A program made the position numbers and the translations under genes. This document shows positions 8,254-18,185 of a stretch of 64,000 nucleotides of DNA, piece after piece. The first letter of the stretch is position 1; every line of letters starts with the position of its first letter. This stretch comes from JANXQG01 sp963824275 (GTDB lineage: Bacteria > Planctomycetota > Planctomycetia > Pirellulales > Thermoguttaceae): assembly GCA_963824275.1 (NCBI GenBank), contig CAWGOT010000003.1, positions 2,480,001-2,544,000 of the forward strand, given 5' to 3'. Under the pieces are notes generated by a model, which saw only the letters and a program-made list of their open reading frames with translations, ran no database searches and was not told the DNA's origin.

Positions 8254-10752
8254 GGCAGGTTCCTTGCTTGCGGCGTCAGACTGGCTGTCTTCACGCCTGG
8301 GTTCTTGGAGGCGGGATTTGAGGAAGGAGAGGTTGAGGCGGGATTCAGGCGGCATTTCTGGAAAGGCGCCGATTCCACGATGCCGAACAGCAACGCGGAA
8401 AAACGCCCTTGCTCGTGCTCGAGCCGATCGCAGATTTTATCGACGGTCGCCACGTCGTAGTATTCGACGCCACGCCCCAGGGCGTAGGTCATGAGTTTCT
8501 CCGTCAGAGTATGATAAAACTCCGAGCGATGCCCTTCGGCGATGATCTTCTTCAGGTCGCGGCAGTCCTGGAACGACTCGCCGGACATCAATTTTCCGGT
8601 GGCGTCGACGGGCTGGCCCTGTTCCGTCGTGCGCCACATGCCGAGGGCGTTGAAATTCTCGAAGGCCAGACCGAGCGGATCCATGCGGTCGTGGCACGAG
8701 GCGCAGAGCGGGGCCTGGCGGTGCATGGCCAGGGCCTCGCGCTGCGTGGGTTTATGGTCCTGAATCTTCTTCAGGGTTTCGTCCAGGGCCGGAACATCCG
8801 GCGGCGGCGGCGCCGAGGGCGAGCCGAGGATGTTCTCCAGGATCCACTTGCCGCGCTTGACGGGCGAGGTGCGGTTGGGGTCCGAGGTCACCGCGAGCAC
8901 GCCGCCCATCGTCAGCACGCCGCCCCGCGGGTCGCCCGGCGGCAGCACGACCCGCCGCATTTCCGGCCCGCTGACGTTGGCGATGCCGTAGAACTTGGCC
9001 AGCGTCTCGTTGAGGAAGGTGTAATCGCTGGTGAGCAGCTCCAGCACGCTGCGATCGCTGTGCGCGACGTATCCGAAGTAGGCCTCGGCCTCGTCTTTCA
9101 GGGCCTGTCGCTGGGCGGTGGTCACTTCGCCCCGCTCGTTAATGCCCTCGCGGGCCAGGATCTGCTGGCGATTGAGCGCCGTCTGCATGACCTCGCGCGT
9201 CGTGAGCCATTGCCCGGTGAAGTTCTCGACCATGGCCTTCGAGCGCGGGTCGGCCAGCATCCGCTTCAACTCCGAGCCGAGGTTCTGGCGGAGCTTGCCC
9301 TGGCCGGCCAGCTTGAACAGCTCGTCGTCGGGCATGCTCGACCAGAGGAAGTAGGAGAGGCGCGAGGCCAGGGCGTACTCGTCGATGTTGGCGTAGGGCT
9401 GGCCCTCCGCGGCCGGTTCGGTCGATTCCACGCGGAAGAGGAAGCGGGGCGATGCCAGCACAGCGGCGATGGCCCGCGACACGCCCGTTTCGAAGGTGTT
9501 GCCCGCGATGCTGTAAGTCTGCTCGGCGATCCCCGCCAATTGCTCGACGATTTCCTTGCTCACCGGACGGCGAAAGGCCTTGGTGGCGAAGCGGTTGAGG
9601 CATTCGCGGGCATAGGCGCGGCGCTGGGCGGGGTCCTGCGGCGGCATGTCGCGGGTGAAAAACCGCTCGTAGCCCGGCGGATTGGACCAGTTCTTCGGGT
9701 CCAACGGCCCGGTGATCGCCACCGTGAGAATCTTGTAGTCCATCTTGGTCGTTTGCTTGAGCTCCGGCTTCACCGGGCGGATCGCAAACGTGATGTCGTG
9801 GTCGCCCTTCTCCCAATGGATCTTTTTCTCGTGCGTGAAGAACTCGCAGTCGTACCACTCGTATTCCTCTTGGAAGAACTCCTTGCCGTCGCTCGTGCCG
9901 GTGACGATGCAGCGCTGCGGGTCCGGCTTGGCGATGCCGTCGACCATGGCATCGAGCACGAACTTGTAATCGCCGTCGGCGGCGGCATGGAAGCGGTGCG
10001 CTGACCTCCCGCTTCTCGTAGAACGTCATCGGATCGCCGTTCATCTTGCCGTCGGCCGTCAGGAACTCCTTGCCGGTGGCGAACTGCAGCGGCAACTCGC
10101 GGGACCTGGTGGGCACGGCCTTGTTGACGATGGTCTGTGCGGCCTCGATGAATTTCTCCATCCGCATCGGCGAGAGCGACTGCACGTCGCCGATCGTGTC
10201 GAAACCGTAACCGACGTCGTCGGCGGGGAAGGCGGCAGTCGTATCGAAATCGACGCCCATCAGATCGCGGATCGTGTTCTGGTACTCGGTGCGATTGAGG
10301 CGGCGAACGGTGACGCGGCCCGGATCGAGATTCTGCGGATCGGCGCCGAAGGCGCTGAAGACGATCCACTGGTCGAGGGTCTTCTGGTCATTGGCCGGCA
10401 GGCGACTCGCGTCTTTGGGCATGATGCCGGCGCGGGTGTTCTTGAGCACCTTGAGCCAAAGATCGTGATTCAAGAGCGCATCGCCCGATCCCAGCTTGTC
10501 GAAGGCGATGTCGCCTTCCTTCTGGCCGTCACCGTGGCAATCGTAGCAGTATTGCTTGAGAACGGGCTGAACGTCTTTGCGGAACAGCACCGCCGCGGGA
10601 GGCTCGGCGCCCCACGCGCCGGAAGAGACAAACGCGCTGGACGAGAGAAGCCCGCAGGAAGAGAAAACGAAGAGAGCCGCGCCCGCGAGCCAACGCGAGA
10701 CCCGAACCCCGGCCGTCTTGACGGCCCTATCCCGAACCCATAATCGACCCAT
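8250..10752 (-). CDS. DUF1587/DUF1592/DUF1588/DUF1585 (PSD1-like) cytochrome c-type protein, frameshifted
   Basis: About 830 residues. From ATG 10752 (MGRLWVRD) come a signal segment (WLAGAALFVFSSCGLL), a heme-binding-type motif YCYDCHGDG, and the DUF1587 stretch RRLNRTEYQNTIRDLMGVDF. Near 10000 the frame changes: after FYEKREVSA one must shift to reach FHAAADGDYKFVLDAMVDG. The rest reads EEYEWYDCEFF, the DUF1592 region (YFLWSSMPDDELF), DUF1588 (a second heme-like motif CASCHDRMDPLGLAFENF) and a C-terminal DUF1585 part. Upstream of and coupled to the DUF1552 gene. Periplasmic electron-transfer or polymer-degradation roles are proposed for the family but not proven. The single break looks like a sequence error. 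Confidence 0.92.
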
Positions 10753-11198
10753 GGCCTTCACCCCAGAAAATGCCACGATACCACGTACTTTCGGATTTTC
10801 GCCAGTATTCTCAGTCATTATTCCAGAAAAAAAAGTGCTGTCAAGGGGCGGGGCGCGATGGAGCGCAGAATTTTTGCGTTCTCCGCTCTGCCCTACTCGA
10901 CCGGCTAGTAGGTATGGGGTCAAGACAATATCCGGGAAGCATACCGCAGGGATATATGCGCCATGGTCATCTAGTTCTGCCCGCCGGGTGAGCGCGGCGT
11001 TGCCGCAAGGGAAAGACAACCATGATCTGCCGGGGCGCCGCGGGGTGAAATCCGAGGTAAAAACCGAAAAATCGGTGCAATCGTCACGCCTTCCCTGCCG
11101 ATAGCTCGTATGAGCGCCCATGCCCCGGCAATGCGACGGAGGCTCTCGATTCCCGCGATCGGGGGGCGACGATCATTTTTTGCAGGAGCCAACCCACC
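10753..11198. other. Divergent intergenic region
   Basis: About 446 bases between the reverse-strand cytochrome-type gene (start 10752) and the forward gene at 11199. It must hold promoters for both. A run of eight A lies near 10830. AGGAG at about 11184 is a good ribosome-binding site for the gene at 11199. No hairpin or repeat recognised. Confidence 0.4.
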
Positions 11199-11531
11199 AT
11201 GCAAGTCAAAGTCTACGTTCCCAAGATCATTGAGATTCCCAGCGAGTTTCTCCCCGCCTTGGCAAAAAGGGCCGCCGACAGTCTCGGCGAAAAGGCCGGT
11301 GAAGTCTCCGCCACCCGCGGTCACCTTGTCCGCCAGGCAGTCCAGGACGGACTGCTGCGGGAGATGGATGAACTGATCGGGCAGGACGGCACCGTCGACC
11401 TGGTCTGCGATCCGGGCATGGAGATTCCGCTGGAACTGGAGAACCGCACGCTCACGCTTTCCGAATTGCTCGAGGCCTTGCAGTACAAGCGAAGCTGGTC
11501 GGAGATGAAAGGCAAGTCGGAGGCGGCCTGA
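11199..11531 (+). CDS. Small hypothetical protein
   Basis: 110 residues from ATG 11199, preceded by GCAGGAG at a good distance. It begins MQVKVYVPKIIEIPSEFLPA and contains SATRGHLVRQAVQDGLLREM, then acidic VDLVCDPGMEIPLELENRTL and a final helix LLEALQYKRSWSEM. Soluble and mixed alpha/beta by appearance. No family recognised. 86 bases upstream of the next small forward gene. Confidence 0.65.
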   Translation: MQVKVYVPKIIEIPSEFLPALAKRAADSLGEKAGEVSATRGHLVRQAVQDGLLREMDELIGQDGTVDLVCDPGMEIPLELENRTLTLSELLEALQYKRSWSEMKGKSEAA

Positions 11532-11617
11532 GCGGTTGATGGCGACCTTATCGACTGCAAACATCCAGTGGCGGATGCTGAGCCGGCGCCGTGCGCCGCC
11601 TTGAAAAAGGAAGTACC

Positions 11618-12016
11618 ATGAGCAGCCCTGGGATTCGTCCACGGAACAATCAGCCAGCCGCCAGCGGCAAGAAGGGCTCGCAGCAGACGTTGCGGGTGCT
11701 CTCGGCCGACGGCGCGGCACGTGCCGCGAGGCCGAGCATCGCCATGCCCCGCGCCAAGACGGAGCTCACCGAACTGCTGGCGGGCGACCGCTTGCTCTGC
11801 CTGCGACGGCGTGCCTCGGCAACCGCGACCGGACCGAGCGCGGAGGTGGGGCAGGGCACGCCCGCTGACAACGCCCGGCCGAATGTCGGATCACCGCGGG
11901 CTCAATCTGACGATGCGGATCTCGGCCGCGTGATCGATGCCTGGTCCGGCTTGCCTCGCCACGTCCGCGAGGCCGTCCTGGCCATGGTTCGCGAAGCTGG
12001 CGTGGGCGAAGGGTGA
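11618..12016 (+). CDS. Small hypothetical protein with LPxxVRxAxLAMVREA tail
   Basis: 132 residues from ATG 11618, with AAAAAGGAAG directly upstream. The N-terminal two thirds is low-complexity, rich in Ala, Arg, Ser and Pro and probably disordered. The C-terminus IDAWSGLPRHVREAVLAMVR resembles a short conserved tail I recall from many small planctomycete proteins ('W-x-x-L-P-x-x-V/I-R-x-x-I-x-A-M-V'), often near site-specific integrases; no integrase is seen here. Unknown function. Followed by the 27-bp tandem repeats. Confidence 0.6.
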   Translation: MSSPGIRPRNNQPAASGKKGSQQTLRVLSADGAARAARPSIAMPRAKTELTELLAGDRLLCLRRRASATATGPSAEVGQGTPADNARPNVGSPRAQSDDADLGRVIDAWSGLPRHVREAVLAMVREAGVGEG

Positions 12017-12074
12017 GCCATCCAAGCCCGACGTGGCAGCGAGGAAACTGCGTCACGCGGCCGAGAAAGTCCAG

Positions 12075-12155
12075 TCCTCGGTTGCGCGTTGGGCTTCAAT
12101 GTCCTCGCTTGCGCGTTGGGCTTCAATGTCCTCGCTTGCGCGTCGGGCTTCAGTG
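12075..12155. repeat. Tandem 27-bp repeat, three copies
   Basis: Units at 12075-12101, 12102-12128 and 12129-12155 have the core TCGCTTGCGCGTTGGGCTTC with one or two changes each. The third unit shares about 21 bases with one arm of the inverted repeat at 25943-26008, so this is a dispersed family and not a local slip. It lies between two small genes, about 155 bases before the next start. Confidence 0.85.
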
Positions 12156-12309
12156 TCGCTTGGCATCGCAAAAGCTTTCGGCGATCCGTGAAACTCCACC
12201 GCTAGCGGTTGGGCCGGTTATAGCGGCCGCGCCTGATTTTCGGACGCACACGGGGAGGGAAAACCGATGTCTGAAGCAGATGCGAGGTGTTTTCTCGCGG
12301 AGGCCGGAT

Positions 12310-12735
12310 ATGAAAACTTCTACCCGCAACGAACCCAACGATCGCGACCCCAAGCCGGTTTCCCAACCGGAGGCAGTTGCCGGAAAGGCCCGCACGACGA
12401 TCCGCTGCCGCTTGTGCCAGGAAACGATCGTGCTGGAGAGCAACTTCCGGCCGACCGCGGCCACCTGCCCTCACTGCGGGCTGAAGTTCGTCTTTGATCC
12501 GCAGCAGGAGCCCTTGCCGGTGCGAGGGCTGCGTTTGCGTTTCTCGGACGTACTCGAGGCTCAGCGCCGCCCTGGAGCGGTGCATCACAAGCGGCATCAT
12601 GCGCACGTGCAGCCCGCCGTCCAAGTTACGCAGCCGCGGACGAACTACCTGGCCTGGGCCGGCGGTCTGGCCCTCTCGCTGGCTGCGGCCATCGCTCTCT
12701 ACGGCGGCTGGTTTCACCGGCTGCTGGCGCGATAA
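12310..12735 (+). CDS. Zinc-ribbon protein with C-terminal membrane anchor
   Basis: 141 residues from ATG 12310, preceded by GGAGGCCGG. A four-cysteine zinc ribbon CRLCQET...CPHCG sits at about 34-59, followed by KFVFDPQQEPLPVRG. A His-rich stretch (HHKRHHAHVQ, about 93-102) comes next, and one hydrophobic helix (LAWAGGLALSLAAAIALYGG) closes the protein. Planctomycetes have many such zinc-ribbon-plus-helix proteins of unknown function. The 3' end overlaps the convergent rmlC gene by 22 bases. Confidence 0.7.
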   Translation: MKTSTRNEPNDRDPKPVSQPEAVAGKARTTIRCRLCQETIVLESNFRPTAATCPHCGLKFVFDPQQEPLPVRGLRLRFSDVLEAQRRPGAVHHKRHHAHVQPAVQVTQPRTNYLAWAGGLALSLAAAIALYGGWFHRLLAR

Positions 12736-13355
12736 ACAAAATACTCTGATCGCGGATCCTTGTCCCAGCCTTCCAGCGAGAAGCCGTCGCGATCCTTGGG
12801 CGATAGGATTGCCGACGCCAGCGTGCGCTCGTAGCGGGCCTTGAGCGCGGGATCGCACAGCGACCAGTCGAGATCGGCGGCCAGCGGCGAGATGCCAGTC
12901 TCGTTGCCGGGGGCCCACTCCGCGGAACAGAAATACTCGATCGTCGACCGTTCCAGCATGCAGGCGCCGTGCGCGAAACCGGGCGGCAGCCAGATCCAAT
13001 CGGCAAAGGGCGCATCCGGCGACGCCGGCAGCTCGTAGGCGATGATCTTCCCGAACGTGGGCGAGCCCTTGCGAATATCCAGGGCCAGGTCGATGATGTG
13101 GCCGGCGATCGTCCGCACCAGCTTGCCCTGGTTCGGGTTCCACTGGAAGTGCAGCCCGCGGATCACGCCTGCCAGCGATTGGCTCTCGTTCGACTGCTGG
13201 AACTCCACGCCCTGGAAGCAGGCCGCATCGGCATGGGAGAAGAAGTCGCTCTTGCGAAAGGTCTCGGTGAAGTAGCCGCGTTCGTCGCGGAAGCGGGCGT
13301 AGCGCACGACCTTCACGTCGGGAATGGCCAGCGAGCGTATTTCAAGGATTTTCAT
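12714..13355 (-). CDS. rfbC: dTDP-4-dehydrorhamnose 3,5-epimerase
   Basis: 213 residues. Cupin-fold epimerase of dTDP-L-rhamnose synthesis, converting dTDP-4-dehydro-6-deoxyglucose to the L-lyxo form in the cytoplasm. Family marks: YARFRDERGYFTETFRKSDF (about 18-37), FQQSNESQSLAGVIRGLHFQ with the catalytic His in RGLHFQ (about 70), KLVRTIAGHIIDLALDIRKG, and WLPPGFAHGACML with the second His. The C-terminus ends about 22 bases inside the 3' end of the convergent zinc-ribbon gene. The start ATG 13355 lies just below the corrected end of the upstream metallo-hydrolase gene (13360), so the two probably share a transcript. Other rhamnose genes (rmlA, B, D) are not in the window. Confidence 0.93.
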   Translation of the reverse strand: MKILEIRSLAIPDVKVVRYARFRDERGYFTETFRKSDFFSHADAACFQGVEFQQSNESQSLAGVIRGLHFQWNPNQGKLVRTIAGHIIDLALDIRKGSPTFGKIIAYELPASPDAPFADWIWLPPGFAHGACMLERSTIEYFCSAEWAPGNETGISPLAADLDWSLCDPALKARYERTLASAILSPKDRDGFSLEGWDKDPRSEYFVYRASSR

Positions 13356-13359
13356 GCTC

Positions 13360-14758
13360 TTAGATTTCGACCACTTGTTGATACTCGGGGACGGTTACAT
13401 TCCAGTGGAGACTCATCGCGAATCTGCTGGGCCAAGGCCAGGGCGGCCTGTTCTTCGCCGTGGGTGACGAAGACCTGTTGCGGCGGCGCAGCGAAGTGCC
13501 GCAGCCAGCCCAACAGCATGCCGCGGTCGGCGTGGCCGGAAAAGCCCTCGATCCGCTCGACCTTGGCCCTCACCCGCCGCATGCGGCCAAGCAGGCGGAC
13601 ATCGCGGCGGCCGTCGAGGATCTGCCGGCCCAGCGTGCCGCCGCTCTGGTAGCCGACGAAGAGGATCGTGCAGTCCGGGCGATCGATATATTGGGCCAGG
13701 TGATGCTTGACGCGGCCCGCCGTACACATGCCGTTGGTGGCCATGATCAAGGCCGGGCCCTTCTGATGGTTCAGGGCCTTCGATTCCTCCACGCTGTGGA
13801 TCGTGGTCAGCCCGTGGAAGCCCAGGAGCATCTCGCCGTCGGCCAGCCGCCGCTGCAAGTCGGGATCGAACCACTCCTGGAACCGCCGAAAGACCTTATT
13901 GACCTCGGTGGCCATAGGGCTGTCGAGATAGACGGGGATGCCGGGGATGCGTCCCGCGCGGACCAGGCGGCCGAGGTAATAGATCAGCTCCTGGGCCCGC
14001 TCCACGGCAAAGATCGGCACAATCACCTTGCCCCCGGCATCGATCGATGCGTTGATCGCCGCCGCAAGCTGATCTTCGATGTTGACGTTGCCCATGTGGT
14101 CGCGGTCGCCATAGGTCGATTCAACCACCACCCAATCGGCCTCGGTGAGCTGGTCAGGGCTGCGGACGAACGGCTTGCCGGGCATGCCCAGGTCGCCGCT
14201 GAAGACCACCCGCCGCGAGGTGTCGCGCTCCTCGACGATCAGTTCCACGATCGCCGCGCCCAGGATATGGCCCGCCTCGTGGAACACGGCGGAGGCGTTT
14301 TCGCCCAAGCGCACGATCTCGTGGTAGGAGACCGATTCCAGCAAGGGCAGCGTCCGCTCGACGTCGCGGAGCGTGTACAGCGGCTTGACCGGATAGCGGC
14401 CTTCGCGGCATTCCTTGCGGTGCCGCTTTTGCTTGTATTCCGCGTCTTCCGCCTGGATCTGGGCCGAGTCGCGAAGCAGGATGTCGACCAGGTCGCAGGT
14501 GGGGGCCGTGGCCAGGATCTTGCCGTGGAACCCGTCGGCCACCAGCTTGGGCAGCAGGCCGCAGTGGTCGATGTGGGCGTGGGTCAAGAGCACGACGTCG
14601 ATATCGCGAGGGCGGAAGGGAGGGGCGTTCCAGTTCCGCTCGAGGAAGTCGCGCTCCTGGTACATGCCGCAATCGACGAGGATCCGCGTGCCGTTGGTCT
14701 CGAAGTAATATTGCGAGCCGGTGACCTGCCGGGCGGCGCCGAGGAATTGGAGCTTCAT
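13360..14758 (-). CDS. MBL-fold / beta-CASP RNA-processing-type metallo-hydrolase, frameshifted near the end
   Basis: About 465 residues. Zinc-binding motifs: LLTHAHIDHCGLLPKL (HxHxDH, about 58-73), EAGHILGAAIVEL, FSGDLGMPGKPFV. The beta-CASP part has YLDSPMATEV, MATNGMCTAGRVKHHLAQY, VGYQSGGTLGRQI and FSGHADRGML, then FVTHGEEQAA. This is the bacterial CPSF/Ysh1-like group, probably an RNase. The uncorrected frame ends oddly at 13352 (SPLECNRPRV...). Shifting one base near 13415 gives LHWNVTVPEYQQVVEI and a TAA at 13360-13362, the normal family ending. So the apparent ATGA overlap with rfbC is an artefact; the genes are four bases apart. Confidence 0.92.
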
Positions 14759-14777
14759 CGTGGTGCGTTTCGCTGGC

Positions 14778-15140
14778 TTACTTCTGCGCCATCAAGGCGT
14801 CGACTTTCTTCAAAGTGCCGTCAGGGTCTTTGTCGACCTCCGCCTTGCATTTGTCGCAGCAGAGGAAGAAGTCGCGACCTTTGACCGCCATCTTGAATGG
14901 CGTGCCCATGCTGCCCAGCGGATCGCCGCTTACGGGGCAGGTCTTCTGTTGCAGGGCCAGTTTGCGATCGGCCTCGCTAAGTTCTTTCAGGCCCGGCAGA
15001 TCGTCCGCCGCATTGGCCGATTTTTTCGCGGCAGAATCGTGCGCGGCCTGCGGCGCGGGACTCGTGCCCCCGCCGCATCCGCTGAGGACAGCGGATAGAA
15101 CCGCGGGCAGGATTAAAATGGATGCAAATTTAGGTGACAT
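14778..15140 (-). CDS. Lipoprotein with Cys-rich YHS/TRASH-like metal-binding segment
   Basis: 120 residues from ATG 15140 (MSPKFASILILPAVLSAVLSG), with lipobox LSGC at about 19-22. A low-complexity linker precedes KTCPVSGDPLGSMGTPFKM, VKGRDFFLCCDKCKAEV and a final helix. The pattern 'C-P-V-(S/T)-x-x-P-L-G-S-M-G-x-P ... F-L-C-C-x-x-C' recurs in planctomycete lipoproteins, sometimes near heavy-metal efflux genes, and suggests metal binding at the cell surface or periplasm. It lies about 20 bases upstream of the metallo-hydrolase gene on the same strand (possible operon) and is divergent from the oxygenase gene. Confidence 0.75.
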   Translation of the reverse strand: MSPKFASILILPAVLSAVLSGCGGGTSPAPQAAHDSAAKKSANAADDLPGLKELSEADRKLALQQKTCPVSGDPLGSMGTPFKMAVKGRDFFLCCDKCKAEVDKDPDGTLKKVDALMAQK

Positions 15141-15333
15141 ATCGATACTCCTTCGGGGAAAGTGACTTGGGTTTCTGGGAACTATTGTAGCGGCCTGGGG
15201 TTGAGAGCGTAAGACCCGAACGCTATCCCCTATGGCGATCAGACAGTTGTTTACCAATTTGATGCCGTATTCCGGCCGGCTTATCTTGCAAATTCAGCGC
15301 GAGCCCGTAGGATTACGGGAAATGGAGCCGAAA

Positions 15334-17741
15334 ATGTCCGACGCCAGAAAATCGCTCGAAGACCTGCTGGGCACGCTGGGTGAATCGTCGCAGTTCGTTT
15401 CGCAGGGCAGCCTGCCGCCCGTGCTGCCGGGATTGAACGTGCGGGGGGCCGGATTGATCGGCCTGCCGGTCTCTGCCGCCGACGCTAAACGCCTTATCGC
15501 GCAAGCGGAGCAGGCGCCATACGGCCGCGGCGAAAAGACCATTCTGGACACGGACGTCCGCCGCGTCTGGCAACTCGACCCTTCAAAGTTCACCCTGGAA
15601 AACCGCGAGTGGGACGGGCACGTGGCGGCCATCGTCGACGCCGTCCGGCAGGATTTGGGCATCGCCCAGAAAGTGAAAGCGGAACTCTACAAGCTGCTCG
15701 TCTATGAGAAAGGCAGCTTCTTCGCACCCACCGCGACACCGAAAAGACGTCGCGCATGTTCGGCACGCTCACGGTCTGCCTGCCGTCGCGCCACGCAGGG
15801 GGCCGGCTCATCGTGCGGCACGACGGACAGACCGTAACCGTCGATTTCGCCAAGCAGGGAGGCGAATTCGAGACGCAGTACGCCGCCTTCTATGCCGATT
15901 GCGAACACGAGATCAAGCCGGTCACGTCGGGCTACCGGATCTGCCTGATCTACAACCTGGCGACGGCCGGCAAGAAGCAGCCCGCGCCGCCGCAAAACTC
16001 GGCTGCGGTCGCCGTGGCGGCCGGACTGCTCTCGTCGCTCTTCGCCGACGCCGAGGCCGGCCCAAACAGGATCGCCGTTCCCTTCAGGCACCAATATACC
16101 GAGGCCGGGCTCGATCCCCGTCAACTCAAGGGGGCTGATCGCGCATCCGCCGACCTGCTCGTGCGGGCCGCGGAGTCCTTGGGATACGAGGTCTACTTCG
16201 CCCTGCTCACGCACTGGCAGTCGGGCGAGGTCGATTACGACACGATCGACCACGATCCCTACCGGCGGCGGCATTCCTATCGCTGGTCGGACGACGAAGA
16301 TGAAGATGGGGACGACGATTACGGAGGGGACGAATACTCCGGCGCCGACATGGGCGAGGTCTACGACGAAGCGATCACGCTGGACCATTGGCGCGATCCG
16401 CAGGGCCGCCCTCAGCCCTTCGGCGAGATGTGTCTGGAGGAAAGCGAGATCCTCAATACGTGCGACAAGGAAGATTGGGCATGCCGGGAGGAAATCGAGG
16501 AGGCCAGCGGCAACGCCGGGGTGTCGATGGAGCGTTGGTATCGCCAGGGCGTCATCGTCCTCTGGCCCCGCGACCGCACGTTCCGCATCCTCGCGGCCGA
16601 GGGGCAAAAAACGGCGCTGCCGGAATTGGAGAAAAGGGCCGCCCGCGCCAAACGGCCGGAGGCACTAGGGGAGTGCCGCAGCCTCGCGGCGGAGATCGTT
16701 GCCCATTGGCAACCCCGCCAGCAATGTCCGAAGGGCGAAAAGGCCTATCCCGGCCGCATGCTGCACGCGCTCGAGCGGATCGGCGCAACGGACCTCGTCG
16801 AGCGATTCGTCGCCAACGTCTTGCCCGAAGATTACGACGGGTCGGAAGGGCAATCGTTGCTGCGGTTGTGCCAGTCGCTTGGCTGGCGGCACGTGGTTCC
16901 CGCGTTGTGCGGGCTGATTGCCCGGCAGAAGCCCGACGATTTTCATTCCCGCCTCGATCAGCTCGTGGCTATGTGCGTGCCCTTGTGCTGCGACCCGCCC
17001 CCGCTGACTGCCGACCGCCGCGCCGCCTGCACCGAGTTGGCCGCGGCGCTCGCTGAGGCCGTGGAGCGATGGGACAAGAAACCGGCCCGCACCTATTTCG
17101 GATCAAGCGAGACGCGCAACGGAGTTGTGGACGGAATGGCGCGGATCCTTGCCGCGCTTTCGGACGCCGAGCGATTGGACTGGCTCGTGGCGCACGTCGT
17201 GGGGCATGCTGCGCACTACGATCTCCGCAACGTTCTGATTTCCGAAGTGACTACGATCTACGGCTGGCTTGTCGAGGTTCCGGCCGCGCGGCCGGCTGCC
17301 CAGCGGTTGCTGGAGCATTGCCGGACGGAGTTGCGGGCGGCCACGGCCGAGCCGGTCCAGCCCCCGGCGGATTGGGCCCGCGAGGCCGACCTGGGCTGCA
17401 AGTGCGCGGATTGCCGGGCCTTGGCCGCCTTCTTGCGCGATCCGGCGCTGCGGGTGGGACGTTTTCCGCTTCGTAAGGACCGGCGGCAGCACCTGCATGG
17501 AATCATCGACGGCCGCAAGTGCGACTGCACGCACGTCACCGAGCGCAAAGGCTCGCCGCAAACGCTGGTCTGCACCAAGACCCAGGCGTCCTACGAGCGG
17601 CGGCTCGAACAATTCAACCGCGACCTGGATTCGCTCCGGCAGTTGGAACTGCTTTCCACCGTGAGGAATCCCCGCCCGGCCCGGCCCAAACGGAAAGCGG
17701 CACGGACGGTGAAGAAGAAACGCAAGGAAAAAGGCGGGTGA
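15334..17741 (+). CDS. 2OG-Fe(II) oxygenase superfamily protein (large), frameshifted
   Basis: About 800 residues. ATG 15334 (MSDARKSLEDLLGTL) has GGAG at 15324-15327; ATG 15322 is an alternative. After LLVYEKGSFFAP the frame must gain one base near 15730 (C run CCC instead of CCCC) to read HRDTEKTSRMFGTLTVCLP, which supplies the HxD iron ligands. GGRLIVRHDGQTVTVDF, YAAFYADCEHEIKPVTSGYR (second His and following Arg) and LIYNLA follow, the prolyl-4-hydroxylase-like pattern. An acidic linker (SDDEDEDGDDDYGG) precedes a long helical C-terminal half with a Cys pair (LGCKCADCRALAAFL) and a basic tail. Substrate unknown; probably protein hydroxylation. Divergent from the lipoprotein gene. Confidence 0.85.
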
Positions 17742-17938
17742 GACCGGCCGTTTCACTCTTTCACCGTCGTCGCCGTAACTCGTCCCGGCGGCGGTTCGCC
17801 CTTCGCGAAGGCCGTGATGTTGACGAGTGTTTCCCAGGAGGACGCGGCACTCCCGTCACCCGTCCAGGCGAAATCCCCTTTTCCAAACCCCGCCTTCGCC
17901 CCTTTACTCAGAGCACCGCGGGGACTAAACTTTCTCGT

Positions 17939-18175
17939 ATGAGCACGATCACAACCATACTGGAACCGCACGAGGACGGGACGCTGCACCTGGCAGTGCC
18001 GGCGGCGTGGGCGAAGCGACCGATTCGCGTCACGGCGGAATTGGAGCCGGTTTCGTGCGTGCCCGAAGCGCAGCTAGAACGAGCTCTCAAGGGTTTTGGC
18101 TGTTTGCGCGGCCGGATTTCGATGTCGCCGGCTTTTGACAGACGATTGGAGGATTTCAAGGATTACGCGGAATGA
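17939..18175 (+). CDS. Small hypothetical protein, antitoxin-like size
   Basis: 78 residues from ATG 17939. It begins MSTITTILEPHEDGTLHLAV, resembling short proteins that precede toxin genes ('A-I-L-E-x-x-x-D-G-T-L-H-L-P'), and ends in a charged helix (FDRRLEDFKDYAE). It is 10 bases upstream of darT and in the same direction, so it may be co-transcribed with the DarTG pair. No PIN or RelE partner is next to it. Function not known. Confidence 0.6.
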   Translation: MSTITTILEPHEDGTLHLAVPAAWAKRPIRVTAELEPVSCVPEAQLERALKGFGCLRGRISMSPAFDRRLEDFKDYAE

Positions 18176-18185
18176 GGCTGTCCAG

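Noticed and set aside
6616..10004. Two long forward-strand open frames (614 and 531 codons)
   Set aside because: They lie antisense to the DUF1552 and PSD1-type genes, which have clear domain motifs. The forward products are Val/Ala/Arg-rich without any motif, typical GC-rich shadows.
13460..14884. 474-codon forward open frame
   Set aside because: Antisense to the beta-CASP metallo-hydrolase, whose zinc-binding motifs are unambiguous.
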